Shown here piece by piece: positions 7,559-16,585 of a stretch of DNA of 53,347 nt. The DNA is taken from assembly GCA_900545015.1 (NCBI GenBank), contig UQXJ01000008.1, forward strand, positions 1-53,347, in the 5' to 3' direction. Under the pieces are notes generated by a model. That model saw only the letters and a list, made by a program, of their open reading frames with translations, did no database searches and was not told the origin of the DNA. The position numbers and the translations under genes were made by a program. The stretch is from an uncultured Mollicutes bacterium (GTDB taxonomy: Bacteria; Bacillota_I; Bacilli_A; RFN20; CAG-826). Within the stretch, counting starts at the first letter, position 1. Each line of letters starts with the position of its first letter.

Positions 7559-10117
7559 ATGATAAAAATTGAAAAATTATATTGTGAAGGATTACAAAAA
7601 GATATTGTTACAGATAATAAAAATCCAATTTTTTCGTTTTCTTTAAGTAGCGATAAAAGCGGAGTTGGCATTAAAAAGGCTACTTTTAATTGCAATGGTT
7701 ACACTGTAGATGTTATTGATCAAAAAGAAATTATATATAAAGGAAAGGAATTAAAACCATATTCAAAATATGTTGCTTCAGTTGAAGTTGAAACTAATGA
7801 TGGCGATAAAGACTTTAAAAATATTGAATTTGAAACAGGAAAACTTGGCGAAAAATGGTTAGGAAAATGGATTAGTGATGGAGAATATACTTTTAAAGAG
7901 AAAAAAATCTCACCTCTTCCTTTAGTTTTTCATAAAAGTTTTAATTTAAAAAAGAAAATCAAAGAAGCAAAAGTATATGCAACAGCTTTTGGCATTTACA
8001 ATTTGTATTTAAATGATGAAAAAGTTGGCAATAGATATTTTGCACCTGGTTTTACAAATTATAAAAAGAATTTGATGTATCAAACTTATGATGTCACTAA
8101 GGATTTAAGTGAAGAAAATGACATAAATATAGTAGTAAGTGGCGGATGGGCTGTTGGTTCATTTGTTTTTACTAGAAATAATAAACTTTATGAAGATAAG
8201 CAAAGTTTACTTTTTGAATTAAGAGTCGTATACGAAGATGGAACTATCGAATATATTACTTCAGATGAATCATGGGAAGTTACAAATAGTTCAATGTTTA
8301 AAATGTGTGACCTTTATGACGGAGAGACTTATGATGCTTTATTAAGTTTTGAAGACTTAAAATATCATAAAGCTTCTTTTTATAGACCTAAAAATAATCC
8401 AGAGTTATTTGCTGATTATGGAGTTAATGTTGTCGAACATGAAATTTTTAGACCTTATTTAATTTGCTCTAATGGCAAATTAATCTATGATTTCAAACAA
8501 AATTTTGCTGGAATTGTCTCTTTTAGACTTAAAAATATTGAAAAAGGAAGAATAATTATTATTAGACATGCTGAAATTTTAAATCCAGATGGATCCTTAA
8601 ATACAAAATTTTTAAGAACAGCAAAAACAACAATAACTTATAAAGCAAAAGGCGAAGAAGGTGAAAATTATAAACCAAGCTTTACATACATGGGATTTAG
8701 ATATATTGAGGTTTCAGGTGTAAAAGCTGAAGAAATAGAAATCGAAGGCATTGCAATATATAGTGATGTTGAAACGATTGGTCACTTTGAATGTGATAAT
8801 AAAATGTTAAATCAATTACAAAGTAACATTATGTGGTCATCGAAATCTAATTTTGTTGATATTCCAACTGACTGTCCACAAAGAGATGAAAGAATGGGAT
8901 GGACAGGAGACATCGCAGTTTTTGCTCCTACTGCAATGTTCAACTTTAAAATGGATAGATTTTTAAATAAATGGTTAAAAGATTTAAGAAGTGAACAATT
9001 AAAAACTGGAGGCATTCCAAACACTATTCCAAGTGCAAAATATGGTTTTCCAGTAACAATGCCAACAAAGGCAATTGATTTTTGGGGTGATGCTACAGTT
9101 CTAGTTCCATACAATGAATACCTTTATTATGGAAATAAAAATAATCTTCAAAAAATGTCTGGGTCTATGGAAAAATATGTAAAAGCCTCGCAATTCCGGG
9201 CTAAATTCTTAAGTGTAGGTGAAAATAGATATATTTGGAAAGGCATTGATATGCTTCATTTTGGTGATTGGGTTGCACCCGACTTACCTAAAATGAGTGA
9301 ATGGCAAGCGAGACATCCATGGGCAGCAACAGCTTCTTTAAGAAATATAAATTATATTTTATCTAAGACTTTTAGTGTTTTAGCAAATGAAGATAAAGCG
9401 AAGTACTATCTCGATTATTCTAATAAAGTTAAAGACGCTTATATTGATAAATTTACTGATAAAAACGGAAAACTTATTAAAGAATTTCAAACAGGATATG
9501 TTCTCCCTCTCTATTATGAAATGTTTGATAAAAACACAAAAAGAAAAGCAGCATTAAATTTAGCAAATTTAATTAAGAAAAATAATTATTGTATAGGCAC
9601 TGGATTTCCAGGAACACCATATATTTTATTTGCTCTTAGTGACAATGACGAAAAAGATACAGCCTTTAAAATGCTTCTTAATGATAAATGCCCATCCTGG
9701 CTTTACGAAGTAAAAGTAGGAGCAACCACAATTTGGGAAAGATGGGATGGCTTAAATGAAAAAGGCGAATGTGAAATTAAAAACGATGGCACAGATAATA
9801 TGGTTTCATATAATCATTATGCATCAGGTGCAATTGGAGATTTCTTATATAAAAGAATTGCAGGAATAGAAACTATCGAACCAGGCTTTAAGGTCTTTAA
9901 AATTAAACCAATACTAGGAGGAAACATAAAAAAATGTAAAGCAAATACATATTCTCCTTATGGTTTAATAAGTGTAGATTGGGAAATTATTAATGATAAA
10001 TTTAATGTTTCTATTATTGTTCCAATCAACGCAACATGCATTTTGACGTTACCTTCAGGCAAAGAATTAACTCTTATAAATGGTAAGTATCATTTCAATG
10101 AAATGATTAAAAATTAA
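7559..10117 (+). CDS. Alpha-L-rhamnosidase, GH78
   Basis: Releases L-rhamnose from rhamnosides or pectic oligosaccharides, feeding the kinase/isomerase/aldolase genes upstream. The inverting GH78 signature DCPQRDERMGWTGD is at residues 438-451, with the acidic residues D443, E444 and D451 of the active-site cluster. The second conserved block TTIWERWDG (724-731) carries the likely general base E727. N-terminal beta-sandwich domains (Bac_rhamnosid_N type, with YNLYLNDEKVG near 144) precede the six-hairpin barrel. There is no signal peptide, so it acts in the cytoplasm on imported oligosaccharides. The start ATG follows aggggacg. 852 residues is typical. Confidence 0.93.
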   Translation: MIKIEKLYCEGLQKDIVTDNKNPIFSFSLSSDKSGVGIKKATFNCNGYTVDVIDQKEIIYKGKELKPYSKYVASVEVETNDGDKDFKNIEFETGKLGEKWLGKWISDGEYTFKEKKISPLPLVFHKSFNLKKKIKEAKVYATAFGIYNLYLNDEKVGNRYFAPGFTNYKKNLMYQTYDVTKDLSEENDINIVVSGGWAVGSFVFTRNNKLYEDKQSLLFELRVVYEDGTIEYITSDESWEVTNSSMFKMCDLYDGETYDALLSFEDLKYHKASFYRPKNNPELFADYGVNVVEHEIFRPYLICSNGKLIYDFKQNFAGIVSFRLKNIEKGRIIIIRHAEILNPDGSLNTKFLRTAKTTITYKAKGEEGENYKPSFTYMGFRYIEVSGVKAEEIEIEGIAIYSDVETIGHFECDNKMLNQLQSNIMWSSKSNFVDIPTDCPQRDERMGWTGDIAVFAPTAMFNFKMDRFLNKWLKDLRSEQLKTGGIPNTIPSAKYGFPVTMPTKAIDFWGDATVLVPYNEYLYYGNKNNLQKMSGSMEKYVKASQFRAKFLSVGENRYIWKGIDMLHFGDWVAPDLPKMSEWQARHPWAATASLRNINYILSKTFSVLANEDKAKYYLDYSNKVKDAYIDKFTDKNGKLIKEFQTGYVLPLYYEMFDKNTKRKAALNLANLIKKNNYCIGTGFPGTPYILFALSDNDEKDTAFKMLLNDKCPSWLYEVKVGATTIWERWDGLNEKGECEIKNDGTDNMVSYNHYASGAIGDFLYKRIAGIETIEPGFKVFKIKPILGGNIKKCKANTYSPYGLISVDWEIINDKFNVSIIVPINATCILTLPSGKELTLINGKYHFNEMIKN

Positions 10118-10118
10118 T

Positions 10119-10230
10119 CCAAAAACCCCTACATTTGGAAATTTTGAAATTTTCATAGGGTTTCGTTAGTGATTTCATGTAGTTACAGTATATGAAATTC
10201 AATATAAGTAACTAGTGATATTTCAAATTA
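10119..10230. repeat. Interspersed intergenic repeat, copy A
   Basis: Sits between the convergent ends of the GH78 and DeoR genes. It contains caaaaacccctacatttgg (10120-10138), the exact reverse complement of the 19-nt core in copy B, followed by an AT-rich aaattttgaaatttt block. It also has cgttagtgatttca (10164-10177), shared with copy B. The segment 10122-10163 can fold as a hairpin (aaacccctacattt ... catagggttt) and may double as the GH78 terminator. Confidence 0.65.
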
Positions 10231-10239
10231 TTTTTATTT

Positions 10240-10998
10240 TTATCCTAATATTATTTTTTTATCTTTGTAAAAGTTTTTTTCTTCATCTGTGAATTTTTTA
10301 TTGGTTATTAAAACGTCCATATCATTTAATGAACAAGTCGCATACAAACTTTTTTTGTTAAATTTTGTTTCATCAGCAGCAAGAATGACCAAATCTGAAT
10401 TATTTACCATGAGTTTCTTTAAAGCTGCGGCATCAACAGTAGGCTCAGAAATTCCAAAATCATTATCTATTGCTGCGCAGCTCATTAAACAAATATCAGC
10501 ATGAAAATTAGTGATAGTATTATATGAAATTGGACCAAGCATAGAATTTGTGTTTGTTTGAATTTCTCCTCCTGTTAGAATCAAATGAAAACTAGTTTGA
10601 TTGATTATTTCGTGAGCAAGAAATAGTCCGTTTGTTATGATTGTTAAATTATGAAAATTTTGTAAAAAAGGTACGATATGTAAAAGAGTAGTTGATGAAT
10701 CAATAAAAATAGAACTATTGTCTTTTATAAATGGAATTATTCTTTGACAAATTGAACGTTTCTCACTTAAATTTCTAGCTTCTCTAAGTTCAAAGGAAGT
10801 TTCTTTATTTGTTGGAGCAGGGTTTATCATAACTGCACCAAAAGTTCTAATAACAAGACCTTTTTCTTCCATTTTAGCTAAGTCTCTACGGATTGTTGCT
10901 CCACTAACGTAAAGCTCATTTGCAAGTTTATAAACGCTGTATGTTTTGTTGCTTTTTAATATTTCTAGTATTTTTTGTTGTCTTTCAATGTCATACAT
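10240..10998 (-). CDS. DeoR-family transcriptional regulator
   Basis: Sugar-phosphate-responsive repressor type. An N-terminal winged helix-turn-helix (MYDIERQQKILEILKSNK, then NELYVSGATIRRDLAKMEEKG) is followed by the DeoR C-terminal sensor domain (IFIDSSTT, LTGGEI, ILAADETKF). The gene is divergent from the GPH/GH operon, which it most likely controls. The first ATG at 11010 is too early: the segment ATGGAGATAATTATG shows that the GGAG inside it serves the ATG at 10998. A consensus -10 (TATAAT) lies just before, so the transcript starts close to the coding region. About 252 residues, normal for the family. Confidence 0.9.
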   Translation of the reverse strand: MYDIERQQKILEILKSNKTYSVYKLANELYVSGATIRRDLAKMEEKGLVIRTFGAVMINPAPTNKETSFELREARNLSEKRSICQRIIPFIKDNSSIFIDSSTTLLHIVPFLQNFHNLTIITNGLFLAHEIINQTSFHLILTGGEIQTNTNSMLGPISYNTITNFHADICLMSCAAIDNDFGISEPTVDAAALKKLMVNNSDLVILAADETKFNKKSLYATCSLNDMDVLITNKKFTDEEKNFYKDKKIILG

Positions 10999-11113
10999 AA
11001 TTATCTCCATATAGATTATACAAAAACAGATAAAAAAATCAAAAATTGAGTTATAATATTATTGAATAAAATTAAGTCGTTATTAAATATCCTTGCAAAA
11101 GTGCATTTTTTTA

Positions 11114-11142
11114 TTTATAAAGTAACCTTTTAGCAGTATAAT
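11114..11142 (+). promoter_or_regulatory. Promoter of the GPH/GH operon
   Basis: TTTATA (11114-11119), 17-nt spacer, TATAAT (11137-11142). Upstream at 11089-11110 is a ttgcaaaagtgcattt stretch that contains tgca repeats and may be an operator. Confidence 0.5.
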
Positions 11143-11180
11143 TAATATATCTTATTTAACAAGTGAAAGGAACAAATAAT

Positions 11181-12719
11181 ATGTTTCAAAATAGAACTTT
11201 TGAGGGAGAAAGTGTCCCTAAACTGACTAAATGGTTGTATTGCGGAAGTGGCATGTTCCGTGATATGTGCTATCAATTCGTAAGCATGTTTTTATTAATG
11301 TTTGCTCAATATTGTGGAATTGGACAAAATGATAATTACGTTGCTATGTATAGTGTCATTACCATCATTATCATTGTTTTACGTATTCGGGATGGTGTTA
11401 ATGATCCTATTATGGGCTTCATTGTAGAAAAAGTTCATTTCAAAATGGGGAAATATAGGCCATGGATTTTAATTGGATCAATTGGAAGTGGAATTATAAC
11501 AATTTTGATGTTTTGGATTCCAGTTCACGGATGGGCCTATGTTGCATGTTTTGCTGTATTTTATTTCCTTTGGGATTTCACATATACGATGAATGATATT
11601 GCTTTCTGGAGTGTTTTGCCATCTCTTAGTAAGAAGGAAAAAATAAGAGCAAACTTAACAACTTTACTATCAATTTTTGTATCAATTGGTGCTTTTGTTG
11701 CTGGTGGACTTGTCCCAGTTTTATCAAGCTCACTTGGCTATACAATTTCATATAAAATGTTTTCATTAATTTGCAGCTTACTTTATATTGCTTCACAAAC
11801 TTTATTATTTTTCTTTATGAAAGAGAGAAAAAGAGATGAAGAGGAAGAAAAAAGCAGTGAATCGATGAAATTTAAAGATATTTTCTTAGTTATCAAAAAG
11901 AATGACCAAGTTAGATCTTCAATTATTGGTGTGTTACTTTATTACACTGGAAGTAGCATTTTAGTTACTTTAGGACTTAATTATTTTTATTTTAATTTCG
12001 GATATTCTAAAGCTGGAACGTATCAACTTTTCTTTACAATAATTTATGCTGCAGCAACACTTTTAGGACAATTTATTTATCCTTTATTAACAAATAAACT
12101 AAAATTCAAAAGAATGAACATTTTTAGTGTTTGTTCTTGCACTGCAGTTCTCGGATATATTGTATTATTCCTCTATGTATTTTTAGACCCATTCGCATAT
12201 TTTTGGTTAATGTGCATTGTTGGCTTTATAGTATTTTTCTGCCAAACAATTATCAGTTTAATCCTTTATATAATGATTCAAGATTCTATTGAATATAACG
12301 AATATAAATTTAATGAAAGAAGAGAATCTGCTGTATTTTCATTAAGAGCTTTCACAGCAAAACTTGGAAGCACTTTACAACAATTAGTTTTATATTTTGC
12401 ATTACTTGCTGGTGGACTTTATGCCGTTTCAAATCAAATAAGTGGGTTTGAGGTAGAAGCAATATCACAATTTGGTGATAATGCTCAAAAAGTTGGAGAA
12501 TTTGTTTCTTCAAATGCTGATTTAATTACTGGTATTGAGCATATTAGTTTAACTAGTAGAGTTATATATCAAGTTGGTTTCACATTAATTCCTTGTTTAT
12601 TAATGCTTGCATGTTTCATTTATGTAAGAAAAACATACAAAATTACTGAAGAAAGCCATGAATTAATGGTTCTTGAACTAGAAAAGAGAAAAGGTAACGA
12701 TAATGATTCAAAGCAATGA
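11181..12719 (+). CDS. GPH-family glycoside:cation symporter
   Basis: Twelve-segment major-facilitator-type permease that imports glycosides with a cation. Family landmarks are the N-terminal RDMCYQFV region, DGVNDPIMGFIVEK followed by KMGKYRPWIL (about residues 70-100), and a cytoplasmic central loop rich in charged residues (KERKRDEEEEKSSES). The frame is open from a GTG at 11163, but the ATG at 11181 has aaagga at proper spacing and begins the conserved sequence. As first gene of an operon with GH13, GH36 and GH2 enzymes it probably carries alpha- or beta-galactosides such as raffinose, melibiose or lactose; the substrate is inferred from context. Confidence 0.88.
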   Translation: MFQNRTFEGESVPKLTKWLYCGSGMFRDMCYQFVSMFLLMFAQYCGIGQNDNYVAMYSVITIIIIVLRIRDGVNDPIMGFIVEKVHFKMGKYRPWILIGSIGSGIITILMFWIPVHGWAYVACFAVFYFLWDFTYTMNDIAFWSVLPSLSKKEKIRANLTTLLSIFVSIGAFVAGGLVPVLSSSLGYTISYKMFSLICSLLYIASQTLLFFFMKERKRDEEEEKSSESMKFKDIFLVIKKNDQVRSSIIGVLLYYTGSSILVTLGLNYFYFNFGYSKAGTYQLFFTIIYAAATLLGQFIYPLLTNKLKFKRMNIFSVCSCTAVLGYIVLFLYVFLDPFAYFWLMCIVGFIVFFCQTIISLILYIMIQDSIEYNEYKFNERRESAVFSLRAFTAKLGSTLQQLVLYFALLAGGLYAVSNQISGFEVEAISQFGDNAQKVGEFVSSNADLITGIEHISLTSRVIYQVGFTLIPCLLMLACFIYVRKTYKITEESHELMVLELEKRKGNDNDSKQ

Positions 12720-14346
12720 GTTTAAAAAAAGAGTAATTTACCAAATTTATCCTGCATCCTTTAAAGATTCAAATAATGATGGATGGGGTGATTTAAAAGG
12801 AATTATTTCTAAATTAGATTATTTAAAAGATTTAGGAATAGGTATAATTTGGCTTTCACCTATTTATGAATCACCAATGGATGATATGGGCTATGACATT
12901 TCTAATTATAAAAAGATAAATCCTAGATTTGGTACACTTGATGATTTCGATGAATTAGTTTTAGAATGCAAAAAACGTGATATCTTAGTTGTTATGGATT
13001 TAGTAATAAACCATACTTCAACAGAACATGAATGGTTTAAAGAAGCAATAAAAGATACTAATCATAATGAATATAGAGATTATTATATTTTTGCTAAAGG
13101 TAAAGGAAAGAAAATGCCAAATAATTGGCAAAGTGCTTTCACTGGAACATGCTGGAAGTTAATTCCTGGTAAAAAAGATACATACTATATGCATCTATTT
13201 TGCGATACTCAAGCGGACTTAAATTATAAAAATGAAAAAGTAATCCAAGAAGTTGAATCAATATTAAAGTTTTGGCTTGATAGAGGTGTTTATGGCTTTA
13301 GGTGTGATGTTATAAATAATATTTATAAGACTACTTTAAAAAATGATTATTCAAAATTAATTTATAATCGTGGTTCAAAATATTATGCCAACCAGCCTGG
13401 AATGTTTGACGTATTAAAAAGATTCAGAAATGATGTTTTAGATAAATACGACACATTTTTAATTGGCGAAACTGGTATTATTGATAAAAAAATAGGAAAT
13501 AAATTGTTAAATGAAAGATGCCTAGATATGTTCTTTGAATTTGACCATGTTTATGCAGACAAATCAAAATTTATTCCTATCATTAAAAAGAAGTTTAAAG
13601 CGAAAAACTTTGCAAAAACGATATTAAAATGGCAAAACGATGTTCCTTGGATAGCAAATTATCTTGAAAACCATGACCAACTAAGAAGCGTTTCTCGTTA
13701 TGGAAATGATAACAAATATCATGATGAAAGCGCAAAAATGCTAGCTATATTTTTACTTACACTTAGAGGAACTCCTTTTATTTTTGAAGGAGAAGAAATT
13801 GGAACAAAAAATATTACTAATTTAAAACTTAGTGATAGTAATGATGTTGCTGCTCATATGGCATTTGACACTGCAAAAAAGATTCTTCCTTTTAAAGATG
13901 AAAAAATAGGTAAGATGATAAATGAAACTATAAATAGAGACCACGCTAGAACTACTATGTCGTGGGACAACTCAATTAATGCTGGTTTTAATGAAGGACA
14001 TAAAACTTGGATTAATTTATTAAGTGGTGATTATCAAGATATAAATGTTAAAAATGAAGAAAGCAACCCAAACTCTATTTTAAGTTTCTATAAGAAAATC
14101 ATTAAATTTAGAAATAATGATGAGACAATTATTTTTGGAGATATAAAACCTGAAATTATTTCAAATAAAATTGTTAGTTATTATAGAACTTCTAGCAAAA
14201 AGAATTATTTAATACTTTTAAATTTCAGTGATAAGAAAGTTAAATATGATTCTATATTGAATCTTGAACTTGTTGTGTCAAACTATAGCGAATTTAAATT
14301 GGAAGAATTGCCACCATATTTTGGAGGAATTTTTGAGGTAAATTAA
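12703..14346 (+). CDS. GH13 alpha-glucosidase (oligo-1,6-glucosidase type)
   Basis: Cytoplasmic retaining alpha-glucosidase that removes glucose from short oligosaccharides. It opens with the family start VIYQIYPASFKDSNNDGWGD. The conserved GH13 regions are visible: DLVINHTS, GFRCD with nucleophile D202, IGE with acid/base E256, and NHD with D325. At 547 residues it fits the MalL/DexB group (oligo-1,6-glucosidase or glucan 1,6-alpha-glucosidase); sucrose or trehalose-6-phosphate hydrolases are alternatives. It has no signal peptide. It overlaps the transporter gene by 17 nt and is followed by the GH36 gene after 1 nt, so it belongs to the same transcript. Confidence 0.88.
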   Translation: MIQSNEFKKRVIYQIYPASFKDSNNDGWGDLKGIISKLDYLKDLGIGIIWLSPIYESPMDDMGYDISNYKKINPRFGTLDDFDELVLECKKRDILVVMDLVINHTSTEHEWFKEAIKDTNHNEYRDYYIFAKGKGKKMPNNWQSAFTGTCWKLIPGKKDTYYMHLFCDTQADLNYKNEKVIQEVESILKFWLDRGVYGFRCDVINNIYKTTLKNDYSKLIYNRGSKYYANQPGMFDVLKRFRNDVLDKYDTFLIGETGIIDKKIGNKLLNERCLDMFFEFDHVYADKSKFIPIIKKKFKAKNFAKTILKWQNDVPWIANYLENHDQLRSVSRYGNDNKYHDESAKMLAIFLLTLRGTPFIFEGEEIGTKNITNLKLSDSNDVAAHMAFDTAKKILPFKDEKIGKMINETINRDHARTTMSWDNSINAGFNEGHKTWINLLSGDYQDINVKNEESNPNSILSFYKKIIKFRNNDETIIFGDIKPEIISNKIVSYYRTSSKKNYLILLNFSDKKVKYDSILNLELVVSNYSEFKLEELPPYFGGIFEVN

Positions 14347-14347
14347 T

Positions 14348-16585
14348 ATGATTACGTTCGATTCTAAAAACAAAATTTTTCACCTTTTTAATAATGATTT
14401 TTCTTATTATTTTGGGATTAATCCTTTAGGATACTTAATTCATTTATATTATGGAAAATATCTAAGTGAAATAATTAATGTTGAAAGAATTAATGAAAGA
14501 TATATAGAAAGATATGCTTTTTTAGATAAAGAAAACAAAGAAATTTGTGATGAAAATTATTATTTCTCTTTATTAGGTTCTAATTTTGAATGTGCAACTA
14601 ATTTAACTGCTGATACAAGAGGTGCACATACAATATTTGAACATAGTGATGGAAGTTTATTAACTGATTTTAGATTTGAACGATTCAAAATTATAAAAGG
14701 AAAAGAAAATCCTGAAGGATTACCACACGTTTTATTAAATAAAAGTGGAGAATGTGAAACACTTGTCGTTACCTTAAAAGATAAATTTGAAAATGTTTAT
14801 TTAGAACTACATTATTCTGTATTTGAAAACCTTCCAATTATTATTAGAAGAAGTAGATTATTAAATAAAAGTGGGAGAGATATAAAAATCAAACGTATTT
14901 CTTCTCTTGAACTTGATATGCCTAATGATAATTATGAAATTTTATCACTTCATGGAGAGTGGAGTGATGATAGAGAACTTGAAACTACAAAAATTAATCA
15001 TCAAAAAATAATTATCGAAGACAATAGAGGATCAAGAGGTTTTAAAGCTAATCCAAGTGTAATGATAAAAAATAAAGATACAACTTTTGATTCAGGAGAA
15101 GCTTTTGGAATTTCTTTAATATATTCTGGATCATTTAAAATTGAAACTGGATTAGATGAAATTGATAATGTTAGAACTTTTGCATTAATTAATGATGATA
15201 ATTTTTATTACACTATTAAAAATAATGAAATCTTTGATACTCCTGAGTGTATACAAGTTTATTCATCTAAAGGAATTAATGGAGTTACTCAAAGCTTCCA
15301 TGATTTAGCAAGAAATAATATTATTCATAGAAGATGGGCACAAAAAGAAAGGCCTGTTTTAATTAATTCTTGGGAAGCATATCATTTTGATTTCGATACA
15401 AACAAAATTAAAAAATTCATAAAAGAAGCGAAGGATTTAGGAATTGAATTAGTTGTTTTGGATGATGGATGGTTTGGGAAAAGAAACGATGATTCTTCTT
15501 CTCTTGGCGATTGGAAAGTCAATTTAGAAAAGATAAATTTAAAAGAAGTAATTGATTATGCTCATTCATTAAAAATGAAGTTTGGATTATGGATTGAGCC
15601 AGAAATGATCTCTCCAAATAGTGAACTTTTTAAAAAATATCCAAGTTTTGCAATGTTTAATCGAAAAACTGAACCTACTTTATTAAGACACCAATTAGTT
15701 TTAGATTTAACAAACAAAGAAGTAATTGATTATGTTTTTAATGAAATCGCATCGATTTTCGATAATTATGAAATCGACTATTGTAAATGGGACTTTAATA
15801 GATTTTTATCAGAAGTCGGGACTTATGGAAATAAAATAAACGAAGGTGAAATTTATCATCGCTTTATTTTAGGGACATATGAATTATTAAATAGATTTAA
15901 AAATAGATATCCAGAAATTCTACTTGAAACATGTGCAAGTGGAGGTGGAAGATTTGATTTTGGCATGCTTTATTATTCACCACAAATTTGGTGTAGTGAT
16001 GAAACAAATCCTTATTCAAGAGCAACTCTTCAATATGCGACAAATATGTTTTATCCACTTTCTTCAATTGGATCACATGTAAGTGAATCTGAAGCGCTTT
16101 CTATTCAGGACAAGGCGATTGTTGCTGCTTTTGGGACATTTGGATATGAATTAGACATTTTAAAACTCAGTGATAAAGAAAAAGAAGAAATTAAAAATAT
16201 CACTAAACTTATAAAAGATTGGCACTTTGTTGTAACTAGTGGCGACTATTATGCATTGAGTAGTCCTTATGAAAGTAATTTTTCAAGTTGGAATGTTGTT
16301 ACAAAAGATAAGAAAGTGTGCTTGGTATTTAATTTTGGCTATAAGAGAGTTCCAACAAAAACAAGATTCTTAAAGATAAAGGGTCTTGATAAAAATAAAT
16401 ATTATTTTAATTCACTAACAAACGATGTTTATAAAGGTGAATTTTATATGAATGTTGGTCTAAATCTTAGTGCACCTTTAAAAGAGGGTATGACAATGTT
16501 ATTCGTATTAAAAGAGGTCAATGTTATAATAAAAACTATAGTAAATAAAAAAGCAAAAGCACAAAAAAGGGAGAAATTATTATAA
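14348..16585 (+). CDS. Alpha-galactosidase, GH36
   Basis: Hydrolyses terminal alpha-galactose from raffinose-family sugars or melibiose. Conserved blocks are LDDGWFGKRNDD (family DDGWF motif), LWIEPEMISP, YCKWDFNR with nucleophile D482, ETCASGGGRFD, and CSDETNPYSR with acid/base D551. The 745 residues include the N-terminal beta-sandwich, (beta/alpha)8 barrel and C-terminal beta domain expected for the long bacterial GH36 type (AgaA/RafA like). No export signal. It lies between the GH13 and GH2 genes with a 1-nt gap upstream and direct abutment downstream. The product galactose would need a Leloir pathway encoded outside this window. Confidence 0.92.
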   Translation: MITFDSKNKIFHLFNNDFSYYFGINPLGYLIHLYYGKYLSEIINVERINERYIERYAFLDKENKEICDENYYFSLLGSNFECATNLTADTRGAHTIFEHSDGSLLTDFRFERFKIIKGKENPEGLPHVLLNKSGECETLVVTLKDKFENVYLELHYSVFENLPIIIRRSRLLNKSGRDIKIKRISSLELDMPNDNYEILSLHGEWSDDRELETTKINHQKIIIEDNRGSRGFKANPSVMIKNKDTTFDSGEAFGISLIYSGSFKIETGLDEIDNVRTFALINDDNFYYTIKNNEIFDTPECIQVYSSKGINGVTQSFHDLARNNIIHRRWAQKERPVLINSWEAYHFDFDTNKIKKFIKEAKDLGIELVVLDDGWFGKRNDDSSSLGDWKVNLEKINLKEVIDYAHSLKMKFGLWIEPEMISPNSELFKKYPSFAMFNRKTEPTLLRHQLVLDLTNKEVIDYVFNEIASIFDNYEIDYCKWDFNRFLSEVGTYGNKINEGEIYHRFILGTYELLNRFKNRYPEILLETCASGGGRFDFGMLYYSPQIWCSDETNPYSRATLQYATNMFYPLSSIGSHVSESEALSIQDKAIVAAFGTFGYELDILKLSDKEKEEIKNITKLIKDWHFVVTSGDYYALSSPYESNFSSWNVVTKDKKVCLVFNFGYKRVPTKTRFLKIKGLDKNKYYFNSLTNDVYKGEFYMNVGLNLSAPLKEGMTMLFVLKEVNVIIKTIVNKKAKAQKREKLL

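Noticed and set aside
12703..12719. TGA reassigned to tryptophan (mollicute code)
   Set aside because: TGA ends the GPH and malF frames at sensible places, and tryptophan residues are TGG throughout.
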